DNA of 64,000 nucleotides. Source: Dryocosmus kuriphilus (lineage: Eukaryota > Arthropoda > Insecta > Hymenoptera > Cynipidae). Of the stretch, positions 1-9,773 are shown one piece after another (position 1 is the stretch's first letter; each line of letters opens with the position of its first letter). Below the pieces are notes generated by a model. It ran no database searches and was not told the origin of the DNA. It worked only from the letters and a program-made list of their open reading frames with translations. The stretch spans positions 132,305,410 through 132,369,409 of the forward strand of contig CM076196.1 of assembly GCA_038277395.1 (NCBI GenBank), read 5' to 3'. The position numbers and the translations under genes were made by a program.

Positions 1-1660
1 TGCATTGGAACTGGAGATGCCAAAATCATGTCACATTCCTGGGCAATTTTGAGCAACTGCTCAGCAAACCACTTTGCTGGTTCCACATGGTCCGGACATG
101 ACTCGTAAAAGGACAGTGTTTCATCATAACTGTACTTGAAAAGGATGCCAATATTGAAGACCTCGTGTCTCATGAAAACTTCAGTATTTGAGGTTCCTCC
201 TGCTCCTTCATCATTCACAGGTATTAAAAGGAAAAGGGATTCACAGTCCACGTATATGATGAAAGGAGCTCGCTCTCGATTCTTAAGTTCCTAAATTCAA
301 TAATCTTCCTCCCAGGTTCTGGAAGCACCACTCTGCAGTCATTTAGTTTCACACAATCTTCGGTGTGTGCTTCCACTTTTGCCATACTTGCAAAGTAGTG
401 CAAGCACCGATCACAGATGAATTTTGTCATTTTCTTTGCAGACAGTTGACTAGAAGCTAATCGCGATAGGTCCTTAATCCAAACGTAGTGAAAATTGCAG
501 GTTCTTGGTCCTTTGTCTTCTTCTTCTTCTTCTTCGCCATCGCTCTCATCGACACAAATATAATCTTCCTCCACACGGAGAAAATTTACATGCGTGTCTC
601 TTTTTTGTGAGGTGAGATGAAGCGGCAGTGAATTTATTTTCACTCTTCTTAGTAAGGCCGTAGACATTCACAGAGATTTGGTTCTTTTCCTCGAATTTGT
701 GCATGTCCTTGAGTGCAACTAGAAAAGCAATTTCCGAAAAATCCCGTTCATCCTTGTATTGCTGATAGTTGGATACACGTTTAGGATTTTTATGGAAGTG
801 AAGTGGGTGTAAGGCTGATAGTATAGCCCACTTGAATCATTCGTTGTCATAGTTGTTTTGTATGTTCATACAAGCTTCTTTTTTCCCTGATGTATGGTGG
901 AAGATCAATGTATGAACTGCCTTCATTGGATTCAACTTGTTGATGTTGACTGAAAGTTTTATGATGGAGTGAGTGAAGGGTCCACCCAGAGTCTTTCTCC
1001 TCAAATTCCTCCATTTCTTTGAGGACCGGGTACCTGACATAGGTTTCAAACCATAATTTTAAATCAGTCGTATAATCTAAGGCTACGTTCTTTGATTTAA
1101 AAGTTTTGTCATCAGGCTTGTCTTTGCCAATTTTTTTATAATAGGCAAGAAGCACAGTGTTTATCATTAGCGTTTTATGGTGACGTATATCCTTGGTTAC
1201 CTGTGAAATAAATAGACGCTGCGCATCGTCTAAGAAAGCAAGAACATCTTTGTGTACTAGATTTGCCATAACACACGTTTTAATGCGACCATTGAATGCT
1301 TTGTCGACATCTAGCCATTTGACACGATTATCGATGTCATCGGATTTTCCTTGCACATCTCCTCCTCCTCCTGCTCCTCCTCTTTTCTCATCTAATACAT
1401 CGAAGCGAACCTCCAAGCATGCAAGCTTCTCAATTATATTTACATATTTTTGTTTTTCGGCTAAAGTCTGCGGTGGTGTGTTTTTCTTCTAAGTTCCCTC
1501 CTGACTATCTTCAGACAAAGTGAGCACTCATTTTTCAATTTTTTCACTTTGTCGAGAGGAGTGCATCCAGATGATTCCATCAAGCTCAACGCATCCTCTA
1601 TATCCGGAACAAGCCTTACACACTCTTCGAGTATCATTTTGACGGAGCTATAATAGTAAA
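1..1660 (-). pseudogene. Polinton/Maverick-type B-family DNA polymerase remnant (N-terminal and exonuclease part)
   Basis: Minus-strand open segments in three frames make one decayed protein, read from about 1655 down to 1. The N-terminal part (about 1416-850) carries a block with DSGW and a VNINK-type segment. A CFKWA-like block follows near 836, where an in-frame TGA (837-839) sits at the expected Cys. Next come a HYVWIKDLSRL block and a C-x2-C...H...C finger (about 490-350), then the Exo I region near 260-280 with a D-x-E (VDCES) motif after a frameshift. The sequence continues to base 1 with no palm motifs, so the polymerase domain lies outside the window. This order matches the long polymerase proteins of Polinton/Maverick elements in insects. 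At least three frameshifts (about 960, 600 and 283) and the stop make it non-functional. The family call is by motif recognition only. Confidence 0.75.
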
Positions 1661-1689
1661 GTCACTATCCTTTTTTTTTAATCACAGAC

Positions 1690-2160
1690 AAAAATAACAG
1701 GATAGTACTATCCTTATTTCACCAGTCAATAGCAAAGTTAAAAAAAACTGCACTGGAGATTTTCGTCACTCAATGTGAATAGTAAAGTCACTATCCTTTT
1801 TCACAGTCAATAATGTCTTTAAAGTCACTGTTCTTCCTTTCACTTGTATATAAAAGTCCATAACACAAACTGCACACTTCTGGTTTCTTTCAACAAATAT
1901 AAAAGTCCATAATAAAGTCTATAAGAAAAATTGACAAAACTGCAGTTCTGTTTTTTTTCACACATATTCCATAGTCCATAGGGAATTCACAAAAAACTGC
2001 ACTTTTCGCTTTTTTCTTTAAATGCACTATCCTTATTTCACCAGTTGATAGTAAAGTTCACAAAAACTGTACCGGAGATTTTCTTCGCTCAATGTGAAAC
2101 ACTTGACAGACAACGCTGAACTGACGACATTCCGCTCCACTCGCACTTTTATAGAACTCG
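1690..2160. repeat. Degenerate short repeats between polymerase remnant and 67-bp tandem array
   Basis: AT-rich DNA with recurring phrases such as AGTAAAGTCACTATCC, AAAAACTGCAC and AAAGTCCATA at irregular 60-120 bp spacing. One phrase (TATCCTTATTTCACCAG) occurs near 1707 and again near 2028 followed by the same AAAACTG/GGAGATTTTC context, so the stretch has been locally duplicated. No coding potential is visible. Confidence 0.5.
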
Positions 2161-2340
2161 TTGCATCATCTTGCACAATGTGATGAAATCTTGTGTAATA
2201 TAACGTTCGAGAAACTTCTATGCGTGTTGTATCATCTTGCATAATGTGCTAAAATCGTTGCGTAATCTAACGTTTGAGAAACTTCTATGCGTATTGCATA
2301 ATCTTGTGTAATCTAAACTTCACGAACCATCTACGCAGTA
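2160..2340. repeat. Tandem repeat, about 67 bp period, 2.7 copies
   Basis: Copies start near 2160, 2227 and 2295. Each holds TTGCATCATCTTGC-like sequence followed by AACGTT(C/T)GAGAAACTTCTATGCG; the third is shortened and diverged. Confidence 0.7.
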
Positions 2341-2409
2341 CCTTCTAGAATATTCTGATGGGAATCCCCGCAAGAAATTGTTGCATCATCTTGCGTAACC
2401 TGATGATAG

Positions 2410-2760
2410 ATTGGTTTGAGGAAGCGTTCTTTTAGAACGAAAATGTTGTCCGTTTTTGCGTAGCTCTTACCGTTTTCGAGATAAGTCCAACTTTTGAAAA
2501 TCCAAAAAATCAAAAATTGTGGAATTTTGAAATTTTTTTTAGTCGATCATTTACATCAGTTTGAGGAAGTACTCTTATTGAGAGAAATCCAAAGTTTTGT
2601 CCGTTTTTGCGTAGCTCTTACTGTTTTCGAGATATCTGCAGAATTTTTAAAATGCAAAAAAAATCAACAAAAAAAATCTTGGAATTTGACATTCTTTTTT
2701 AGTCTGCCATTTAGATCAGTCCGAGCAACTTACCTCTTGTCCTAATCCCTTTCTTCACAT
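2410..2760. repeat. Tandem duplication, about 150 bp period
   Basis: Two copies begin at TTTGAGGAAG near 2413 and 2561. Both contain TCCGTTTTTGCGTAGCTC followed by TTAC(C/T)GTTTTCGAGATA. A partial third similarity (CCGTTTTTTCGATAT) lies near 2769. The flanking stretch to about 2940 shows nothing else recognisable. Confidence 0.6.
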
Positions 2761-3041
2761 CTTTAACCGTTTTTTCGATATTTGGAAACTTTCATACAGT
2801 AGCGCCATCTGCCATCATCAAAAATAAGCTTGTCGTGGTGTACTTCTGGTAACAACTAGCATTTATCATTCCAGCCTCATAACCCTACCTTACCGTCTAT
2901 GGATTAATACAGACTTCGGCAACGGACATTAGCAACATCTATCTACGACAAGATGTTTTTTGTAATGGATCCCTACCTTACCGACCCAGAGTAATACCGA
3001 CTATCGATAACTTAGCACGGACACGAACTACTGAGGAAGTA

Positions 3042-4422
3042 GTGGCGCCATCTGTCAGTGGCAGCGCGAAGCTTGTGGTGCTGACGTCGAACCCGCCCAG
3101 CTATACTACTGACGTCAATACACCCACACTCAAGATGAATTTTTTCGCGTATTACGGACTTCTTATCGATGCAAGAAATAAACGTTTGGTCGATTCTGTG
3201 GCAGGTTTAACAACGACAGGCCAAGTAGCTTTTGGGAAATATGTTTCAATCCGTAAATTTGTGGGACAAAAAATTATCATCGCATACTTGCCGAATTTCC
3301 CGACGTCACGCGATCTGCCGGTTTTGAAAAAGTGATTGCCAAACATGAAACGAAGCACTTTATAAAAACAACCATATTTTCAATGATAGATCTGGTAAGA
3401 GCTTACAACCAAATTCCCGTAGCGCCAGAAGGAGTGCAAAAAACTGCAATAACCACGCCTTTTGGCTTATTTGAATTTACTAGTACCCTTTTTGGATTAC
3501 GGAACGCAGCGCAAACGTTTCAGCGATTAATAGATTTTGTATTACGTGATTTAGATTTCTGTTACGCGTATATCGAAGACATTTTAATCACATCCAAAAA
3601 TCATACGGAGCATGAAGAGCATGTACGTAAATTATTAAAAAGACTGCTGGAATTTGGTATAGTTGTTAATTCGTCCAAAAGTATATTTGGCATGAAGGAA
3701 GTAAAATTTTTAGGATATATGGTAGACTCTCAAGGCGTGCGACCTGATCCCGAACGAGTGACCACGATTGTGAATTACTCTCGTCCGAGTACGGAGAAAG
3801 GTTTGAGACAGTTTTTAGAATCAGTAAATTTTTACCGACGATTCATCCCAAATGCCGAGCGAATCCAAAATAAGCAACTTGGAGGTTCTAAAAATAACAA
3901 TTTTCCCATTGAATGGACTAAGGATTTAGAAAACACTTTCGACGAATTAAAAAATGCTTTAGCGAACGCGAAAATGTTAACTCACCCGGTTGTAGGAGCA
4001 TCGTTATCTGTTCATGTAGATACCTCCGACTACGCGGTAGGAGCGGTGTTGCAACGGCACGTTAATGATAATTGGCAATCGCTAGCATTTTTTAAACAAA
4101 TCTTTGTCGACGTCGCAACAAAAGTATAGTACCTATAAATCGCAAATTATTTGCTATGCACGCGGCGGTCAAACGTTTCAGATACATGATAGAGGGACCC
4201 GATTTTGCAATTTTTACAGACAACAAACCTCTTATATTTGCGTTTCAACAGGACTTAAATAAATATCCGAGACAATTCCGATACTCAGACTACATTTCGC
4301 ACTTCACAACAGATGTCAGGCATATAAACGGAATAGACAACGTAGTGGCTGATACGTTGTCTCGTATTGAAAGTATCGAAACTCTTGATTATAAAAAAAC
4401 TAGCCGAAGCTTAAAACAGTGA
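3042..4422 (+). pseudogene. Ty3/gypsy pol fragment: protease end, reverse transcriptase, RNase H
   Basis: The first ORF (3042-3335) holds the LL/YYGLL(I)D block typical of the sequence between gypsy protease and RT. The frame shifts near 3290 and enters 3332-4129. There HxTKHFIKTT-like sequence is joined directly to FSMIDLVRAYNQ, so the RT region normally between them (LVPKK and DYR motifs) is deleted at about 3371. Motif A (MIDLVRAY), FGLRNAAQTF and FLGYMV blocks are present. The YxDD box reads YIED (Glu codon 3575-3577), so one catalytic Asp is lost. RNase H follows at about 4140-4420 with TDNKPL and NVVADTLSR blocks, after a stop at about 4127. The element cannot be autonomous. Clade within Ty3/gypsy is uncertain. 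Confidence 0.85.
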
Positions 4423-4429
4423 CGACGAA

Positions 4430-4942
4430 TTGCGAACAAGTTTAAATTCAGACACGATTGCGTTGAAGTTAAAAAAAGTAAGCTTTCCGCATTTAGAAGT
4501 CGACGTTTACTGCGACACGACATGTGACAATGTTAGACTTCAAGTCCCTGCATCCCTTTGTCGTGCGGTATTCAACGCCCTACACGGTTTAGCTCACCTC
4601 GGAATAAATGCAAAGCAAAAACTGATCACTAAGTGATACGTGTGGCCATCGATAAATAAGGACTGCAGAAGTTGGACTAAAAGTTGTATTCTTTGTCAAC
4701 GCTCTAAAGTCACACGATACGTCAAAAGCCCGGTAGGAAATTTTTGCGACGCAGGACAGAGATTCGAGCATGTGCACTTAGATATAAAGGGCCAGCTTCC
4801 GAGTTCTTCAGGTTTTCGCTATTGTTTAACGATGACTTACCGTTTCACTTGTTGGCCTGAAGCAACACCCGAGAAAATCAGATTCATGACAAAATTTGCT
4901 GAACGAGTACTTTCAAATTCTTCAACATCGATTCCTTTTTGA
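4430..4942 (+). pseudogene. Ty3/gypsy integrase fragment (zinc-binding head and start of core)
   Basis: This continues the same pol. The H-x-H part lies near 4590 (HGLAHLG) and the C-x2-C part (CILCQRS) near 4690, separated by an in-frame TGA at about 4634. The core begins with HLDIKG (first catalytic Asp retained). The second block reads TMTYRFT where families normally carry Asp before RFT, so that catalytic residue is missing. The reading frame ends at 4942, well short of the third catalytic residue; what follows is AT-rich unrelated sequence. No flanking LTR pair was found, so the copy looks truncated at both ends. Confidence 0.8.
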
Positions 4943-5335
4943 AATTAAATATTTTCAATTTTTCACATTTAGTCTCATAACTTGAATGTATAGAATTTTT
5001 AACCACTTCGATTTAAAACCTTAAAACTTAAAATTGCTGAAAAATATTAAGTACATCCGATTTGGAATTGTACGATTTTGAACAGGTAATTTTTAAATAT
5101 TATCCAATTCTGAACGCTTTCAATAGCAGTGGAGACCGGGGCTAGTTGGACAATTCGATTTTTAAGGATACATATTCAAGGTATACAATAGCCCTATGTA
5201 CTACGGTATGGGTTAGATATGTACTTCTGCAGATTATCTGATTTTAAGTAACGGTGGTAAATTTTCAACGTTCGGAACATTGTGCTTCAATAAATATTTA
5301 CCGACATAAATTTCAATCTTATAACCTACACGCTG

Positions 5336-5366
<31 letters not shown>

Positions 5367-7301
5367 GGCATCTTGACACTGTAAAGGGGGGGTCTGTGAG
5401 ACCCAACGGTTTTTTTTTTTATTTGTTAAAGTGATGGAAAAAATTGGGAAACATGTATGCAACATCGCATTCAACCTTCTACTTTATGAATCAGTCGAAC
5501 AGTACAAGAAAACAATTTTCATAAAAATATAAAAATTAAAAATAGGGAATATGTAAAATATTGTTTAAATAAATACAACTTTGCAACAAATTAATGAAAT
5601 GTATAATATAAGCCTATAATAATAATTAATTAAAGTTAAAGGTGAAAAATTAAAGATAAAATAAATAGAAATATGCTATTGCAAAAAGATATGCTTAATT
5701 TTCATGCAAACTTTTAATGAAAAAGAGTTACCTATGAAAATAGTGCTTTTTGATGGAAAATATACAATTTCCTTTGCTTTTATGCACATTTATTTATAAA
5801 AAAGTCGTGAAAGTTAAAAAATTACTTGTAATTTCAATTTTTTATACAATCTACACAATTCTCATAAGAAGTAATTTTATTTTTAGGCCTATACACACTC
5901 CGCACAGCAACTTATTATTCTATGCTCGCGCCATATGAGTTTCTTACACCTAAGGCAAGAAAACTGTTTTTTTTCTATCTTTTAGCTTATCGCCAACCTG
6001 ACTTCCTTTTCTTTTTTCCATTTTGTCGGTTCTTGAATTACCCGGAGTTACATCATCTTTTTCGAACAAAATTTCCCGGATATTACTAGTTACTGCTCTA
6101 AGTAACCCCATCTTTCGGGGTCGTTCGGCGACGAAGAGAGCACATCACCTACTCCGCGCTCTGCTGCGCCATTTCGAATGCTAATAAAAAATATTTTAAA
6201 CATTATAAAATCGCATAAAACGTAAGGGATAATATTCCGTTTTGCCGAAAAATGTGGCCGGGGCCAGTTAATTGGCCAAGCAATTTTGTCGCAAGTTAGC
6301 CCAGTAATTTGATTAGCACTTATCAAAACTGTATGTTCATTTTCTCCGTTTTGTGGATAATTGAATTTTCTTACATTCTTTAAAGTTTCTAACGTGGAAA
6401 CAACGAGAAACTATTTTTAAAAAATGGCAAGGGCCAAGTTCCTGGTCACATAATGAAGAATGCAACTGAAGCCATGTAGGGAACGTCCTCTGTGAACTTC
6501 TTAAAACCTCAATATGTTGCCCTCGAAGTTCAACGAGAAAGTTATTTAATAGTATATTACATCACGAGTAATGTTAGCCACGTCGTTACACGCAAAACTG
6601 AATGTTTACAGGACGAGTTATATAACTACGCGCGCCGAAGGCGTGTAACGACGTGGCTAATTTTACAAGTGATGTACGATATTTTATTCGAAACCAGCAT
6701 GTTACGAGACTGTAGGACCGTCTGAAAAATGGGCGTTGTATGACCCCTTATCGAAATGGTGGAAAAACGCCCTACGTAGTGGCGCCTTCTGGTTTTGTTA
6801 CTTTTCCCTACGCTAGTGTAAAATAATGGCAAAGAAAGCTTTGTGCGTTATGCAATGGCGGTTTGGGGAACTAATTACCTTGGCCAACTAACCCCGACAA
6901 CTTGCCCTGGCCCCGGGGTAAGTTGGCCAATTTTTCTAAGCTTGTTAAACTATTTTTTATAACTATAATAATTTTTAAGTTTTCATATATTTTTGAGCAT
7001 AGCAGCCACGGTTATACTTTTTAATTACCAATAGTAAACCTTGATGTAAAACAGTATTAAAATATTAATAATAGAGTTGTAAAAAGTTGGCGAACTAAAC
7101 CCAGTCTTATGTAAATTGTTGTATTTTAGAAGATTTTATGTTTAAAATGGTAAATTGTGCTTTCATTAAGATTCTGAATTTAAAATTGTGAAATGAATTA
7201 AAATCGCAAGTTTTGTAATCACTAATGAATTCAATTAGTGACATCGAATTCAATGATTCTGCAGTAATTCTAATATCATTGGTTGATTCAGTGAACTGTT
7301 A
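4943..7301. other. Non-coding AT-rich DNA with a degenerate TIR-bounded element
   Basis: No credible gene. It holds long T runs at about 5341-5366 and 5410-5420. A loosely inverted pair resembles old DNA-transposon ends: GGGGCTAGTTGG near 5146 and CCAACTAACCCC near 6874. Internal GGCCGGGGCCAGTTAATTGG-like sequence occurs near 6253, and CCCCGGGGTAAGTTGGCC near 6912. If real, the unit is about 1.75 kb and carries no transposase. Confidence 0.4.
6560..6674. repeat. Inverted repeat, 34-bp arms, 47-bp spacer
   Basis: The left arm 6560-6593 (from CATCACGAG) pairs with the right arm 6641-6674 (to AAGTGATG). The core GCCACGTCGTTACACGC is perfect and four outer bases mismatch. The spacer includes GTTATATAAC and a GC-rich CGCGCGCCGAAGGCG segment. 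Confidence 0.8.
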
Positions 7302-7893
7302 TACCGGGTGTCTAAAAAGTCCCGGGACGGTTGGATATTTCCTCAGGTAAAATATTTTTCAAAAAAGTGAAGGTCATTATAGGAGTAAATTTCAACGAGG
7401 AATTCAATGGTGACCTTCATTTTGACCTTGAAGTTGACCTTCATGGCTTTTTGAAGGTCAACTTTGTTTTTTTAAATGGAAACCCCCTTTTTTTACATCT
7501 GCAATCGATATAGCGGAAAATTCTACGTTCAGGTACGTACCCAAGTCATAGGTCAATTGTAACGTTCAAGGTCAGTTAGAGGTTATTTGAAATTAACAAA
7601 GTTTTCCAAGAGGTCAGTGCAATTCCTGAAGTAAATTTCAACGAGGAATTCATTGGTGAGCTCTGTATTGATCTTGGTTACAGCGTTTTGAATATTGTAA
7701 AATCATAAGGAAATTTTTCATTAAAAGTTTCAGGTGTTCTGGTGAGAGTTCTGTTCCTCCCCAAAGAGTTATACCGTCCTATACCGTTTTTCGATACCTA
7801 AGTCAATACCTAAGGCGATACCATAAGTCCTATACCGTTTTTCCATACGAATATTACGAATCGAAACTAAATTTACGTATTACGAGTACATAC

Positions 7894-9007
7894 TTGCTAT
7901 CTTTCGCTAAAAGATTATTATGGCGCAAGCTAAACTTTCGGAACGAGAGAGGGGTATCTGTATTAATGATGCGTAGTTGGGGAGATCGAGTTCGATCTTA
8001 TGATCAAGTTTGTTTGCTTTTTAATCGCACTTTTCTTAATGGAGAAGGGTTAATCCTGTCTCAAAATCAACAATTGAAAGAACTGTAAGGCGCTTTATGA
8101 AGCATGGATCTATCAAGGACCTTTAGAGAACTGGTGGGCCAAAATCTGCAGGATCTGAGGAGATGCAGATGGACATAGCCCAAGCATTTGTTGAAAACCC
8201 ACACCTTAGTTTACGTCGAGCTAGTGATGAGCGTGAAGTTACTCCTGAGATAGTGCGAAATATTTTAAAAAGCATTAATTTCAATCCTTACAAAGTTCAT
8301 CTGGTACAAGAGCTCAATGAAGACGATCCTGATCGTCGGGTTGAATTTTGTGAAATTATGGTGGACAGAATTGATAGAGATCCTCTTTTCTTGTACAATA
8401 CAGTATTTTCAGATGAAGCTACTTTCACTTTAAAAGGTGAAGTTAACAGGTAACATTGTAGATATTGGTCCGACATAAATCCTGATTGGATGTTGAAGAG
8501 TCACACACAATATCCACAAAAGATTAATGTTTGGGCCGGTATCTTTAATGATACATTGATAGGCCCTCTCTTCATCGATGGTAATCTCAATGCCCGTGCA
8601 TATGAAGAGCTTCTCAGAAACCAAATTGTACCAAGAATAAGGGAGATTACAGGCGATAATTTTCAAAATATTTGGTTCCAGCAGGACGGAGCAGCGGCTC
8701 ATTACGGTAGGGAGGTTTGAGCATATTTGGATACTCAGTTCCCTCAAAGGTGGATTGGAAGAAGGGGTGAAATCGAGTGGCCTGCTAGATCTTCTGATCT
8801 GACGCCTCTCGACTATTTTCTTTGGGGTTATTTAAAGAGCAAAGTATACTCAACGCAACCCCAAAGCTTAGGCGAATTGCAGAATCGGATTCTGCAACAG
8901 GCTACTTTCATTGATAGGGATATGATTCGTAATGCTGTAACTCATTTTTACAATCGCATAGCTTTTTGTCAAGAAGCTCAAGGTTTTCAGTTCGAACATC
9001 TTCACTG
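7894..9007 (+). pseudogene. DD41D mariner-like transposase, broken
   Basis: The N-terminal HTH region (about 7945-8160) includes RSYDQV and a PKSAGSEE-like linker. Catalytic blocks follow: FSDEATF (first Asp, about 8411), WFQQDGAAAHY (second Asp, about 8684) and DLTPLDYFLWG (third Asp, about 8809). By direct count 41 residues separate the second and third Asp. It ends at QFEHL before TGA 9006-9008, where the family usually ends, so length is near normal (about 350-370 aa). Lesions: a frameshift near 8042, TAG near 8127, TAA 8451-8453 and TGA 8718-8720, two of which fit C-to-T decay of Gln/Arg codons. All three catalytic residues remain. IS630/Tc1/mariner membership is firm. Confidence 0.9.
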
Positions 9008-9180
9008 AAGCGTGAGAGGCAAGGGGACTCACGCTAATCAAGCACCCCAAAGGGAACAGAATTTACTACGTCCACGTCGTTGTTCCTGGGTAATGCTAAA
9101 CGTAAACGTAAACTGCTTGGAAAAAAACTTGAAAAAACCTTGAAGATCATCACCAAGATCAATACAGAGCTCACCAATGA

Positions 9181-9670
9181 ATTTCTCGTTGAAATTTACT
9201 TCAGGAATTACACTGACCTCTTGGAAAATTTTGTTAATTTCAAATAACCTCTAACTGACCTTGAACGTTACAATTGACCTATGACTTGGGTACGTACCTG
9301 AACGTAGAATTTTCCGCTCTATCGATTGCAGATGTAAAAAAAGGGGGTTTCTGTTTAAAAAACCAAAGTTGACCTTCAAAAAGCCATGAAGGTCAACTTC
9401 AAGGTCAAAATGAAGGTCACCATTGAATTCCTCGTTGAAATTTACTTCAGGAATTACACTGACCTCTTGGAAAACTTTGTTAATTTCAAATAACCTCTAA
9501 CTGACCTTGAACGTTACAATTGACCTATGACTTGGGTACGTACCTGAACGTAGAATTTTCCGCTCTATCGATTGCAGATGAAAAAAAGGGGGTTTCCATT
9601 TAAAAAAACAAAGTTGACCTTCAAAAAGCCATGAAAGTCAACTTCAAGGTCAAAATGAAGGTCACCATTG
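9181..9670. repeat. Two ~245-bp tandem copies inside the right TIR of the mariner element
   Basis: Units begin at (A)TTTCTCGTTGAAATTTACTTCAGG near 9181, 9425 and (start only) 9671. The left TIR has this module once, so the duplication arose in the right arm. Confidence 0.85.
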
Positions 9671-9773
9671 AATTCCTCGTTGAAATTTACTTCAGGAATG
9701 GCCTTCACTTTTTTGAAAAATATTTTACCTGAGGAAATATCCAACCGTCCCGGGACTTTTTAGACACCCTGTA

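Larger units (their letters stand above)
7304..9771 (+). mobile_element. Complete DD41D Tc1/mariner-superfamily element with long TIRs
   Basis: Ends are C(C/A)GGGTGTCTAAAAAGTCCC at 7304 and its inverse ending at 9771, each flanked by TA (7302-7303, 9772-9773), the target duplication expected of this superfamily. The left TIR extends about 375 bp to near 7680. The right arm (about 9160-9771) matches it but contains an internal ~245 bp tandem duplication. Between them lies one broken transposase gene on the plus strand. Length is 2468 bp. Confidence 0.9.

Noticed and set aside
7331..7513. 60-codon ORF in the left TIR of the first DD41D element
   Set aside because: TIR sequence with GACCTTCA repeats; its inverse copy in the right arm is not a gene either.
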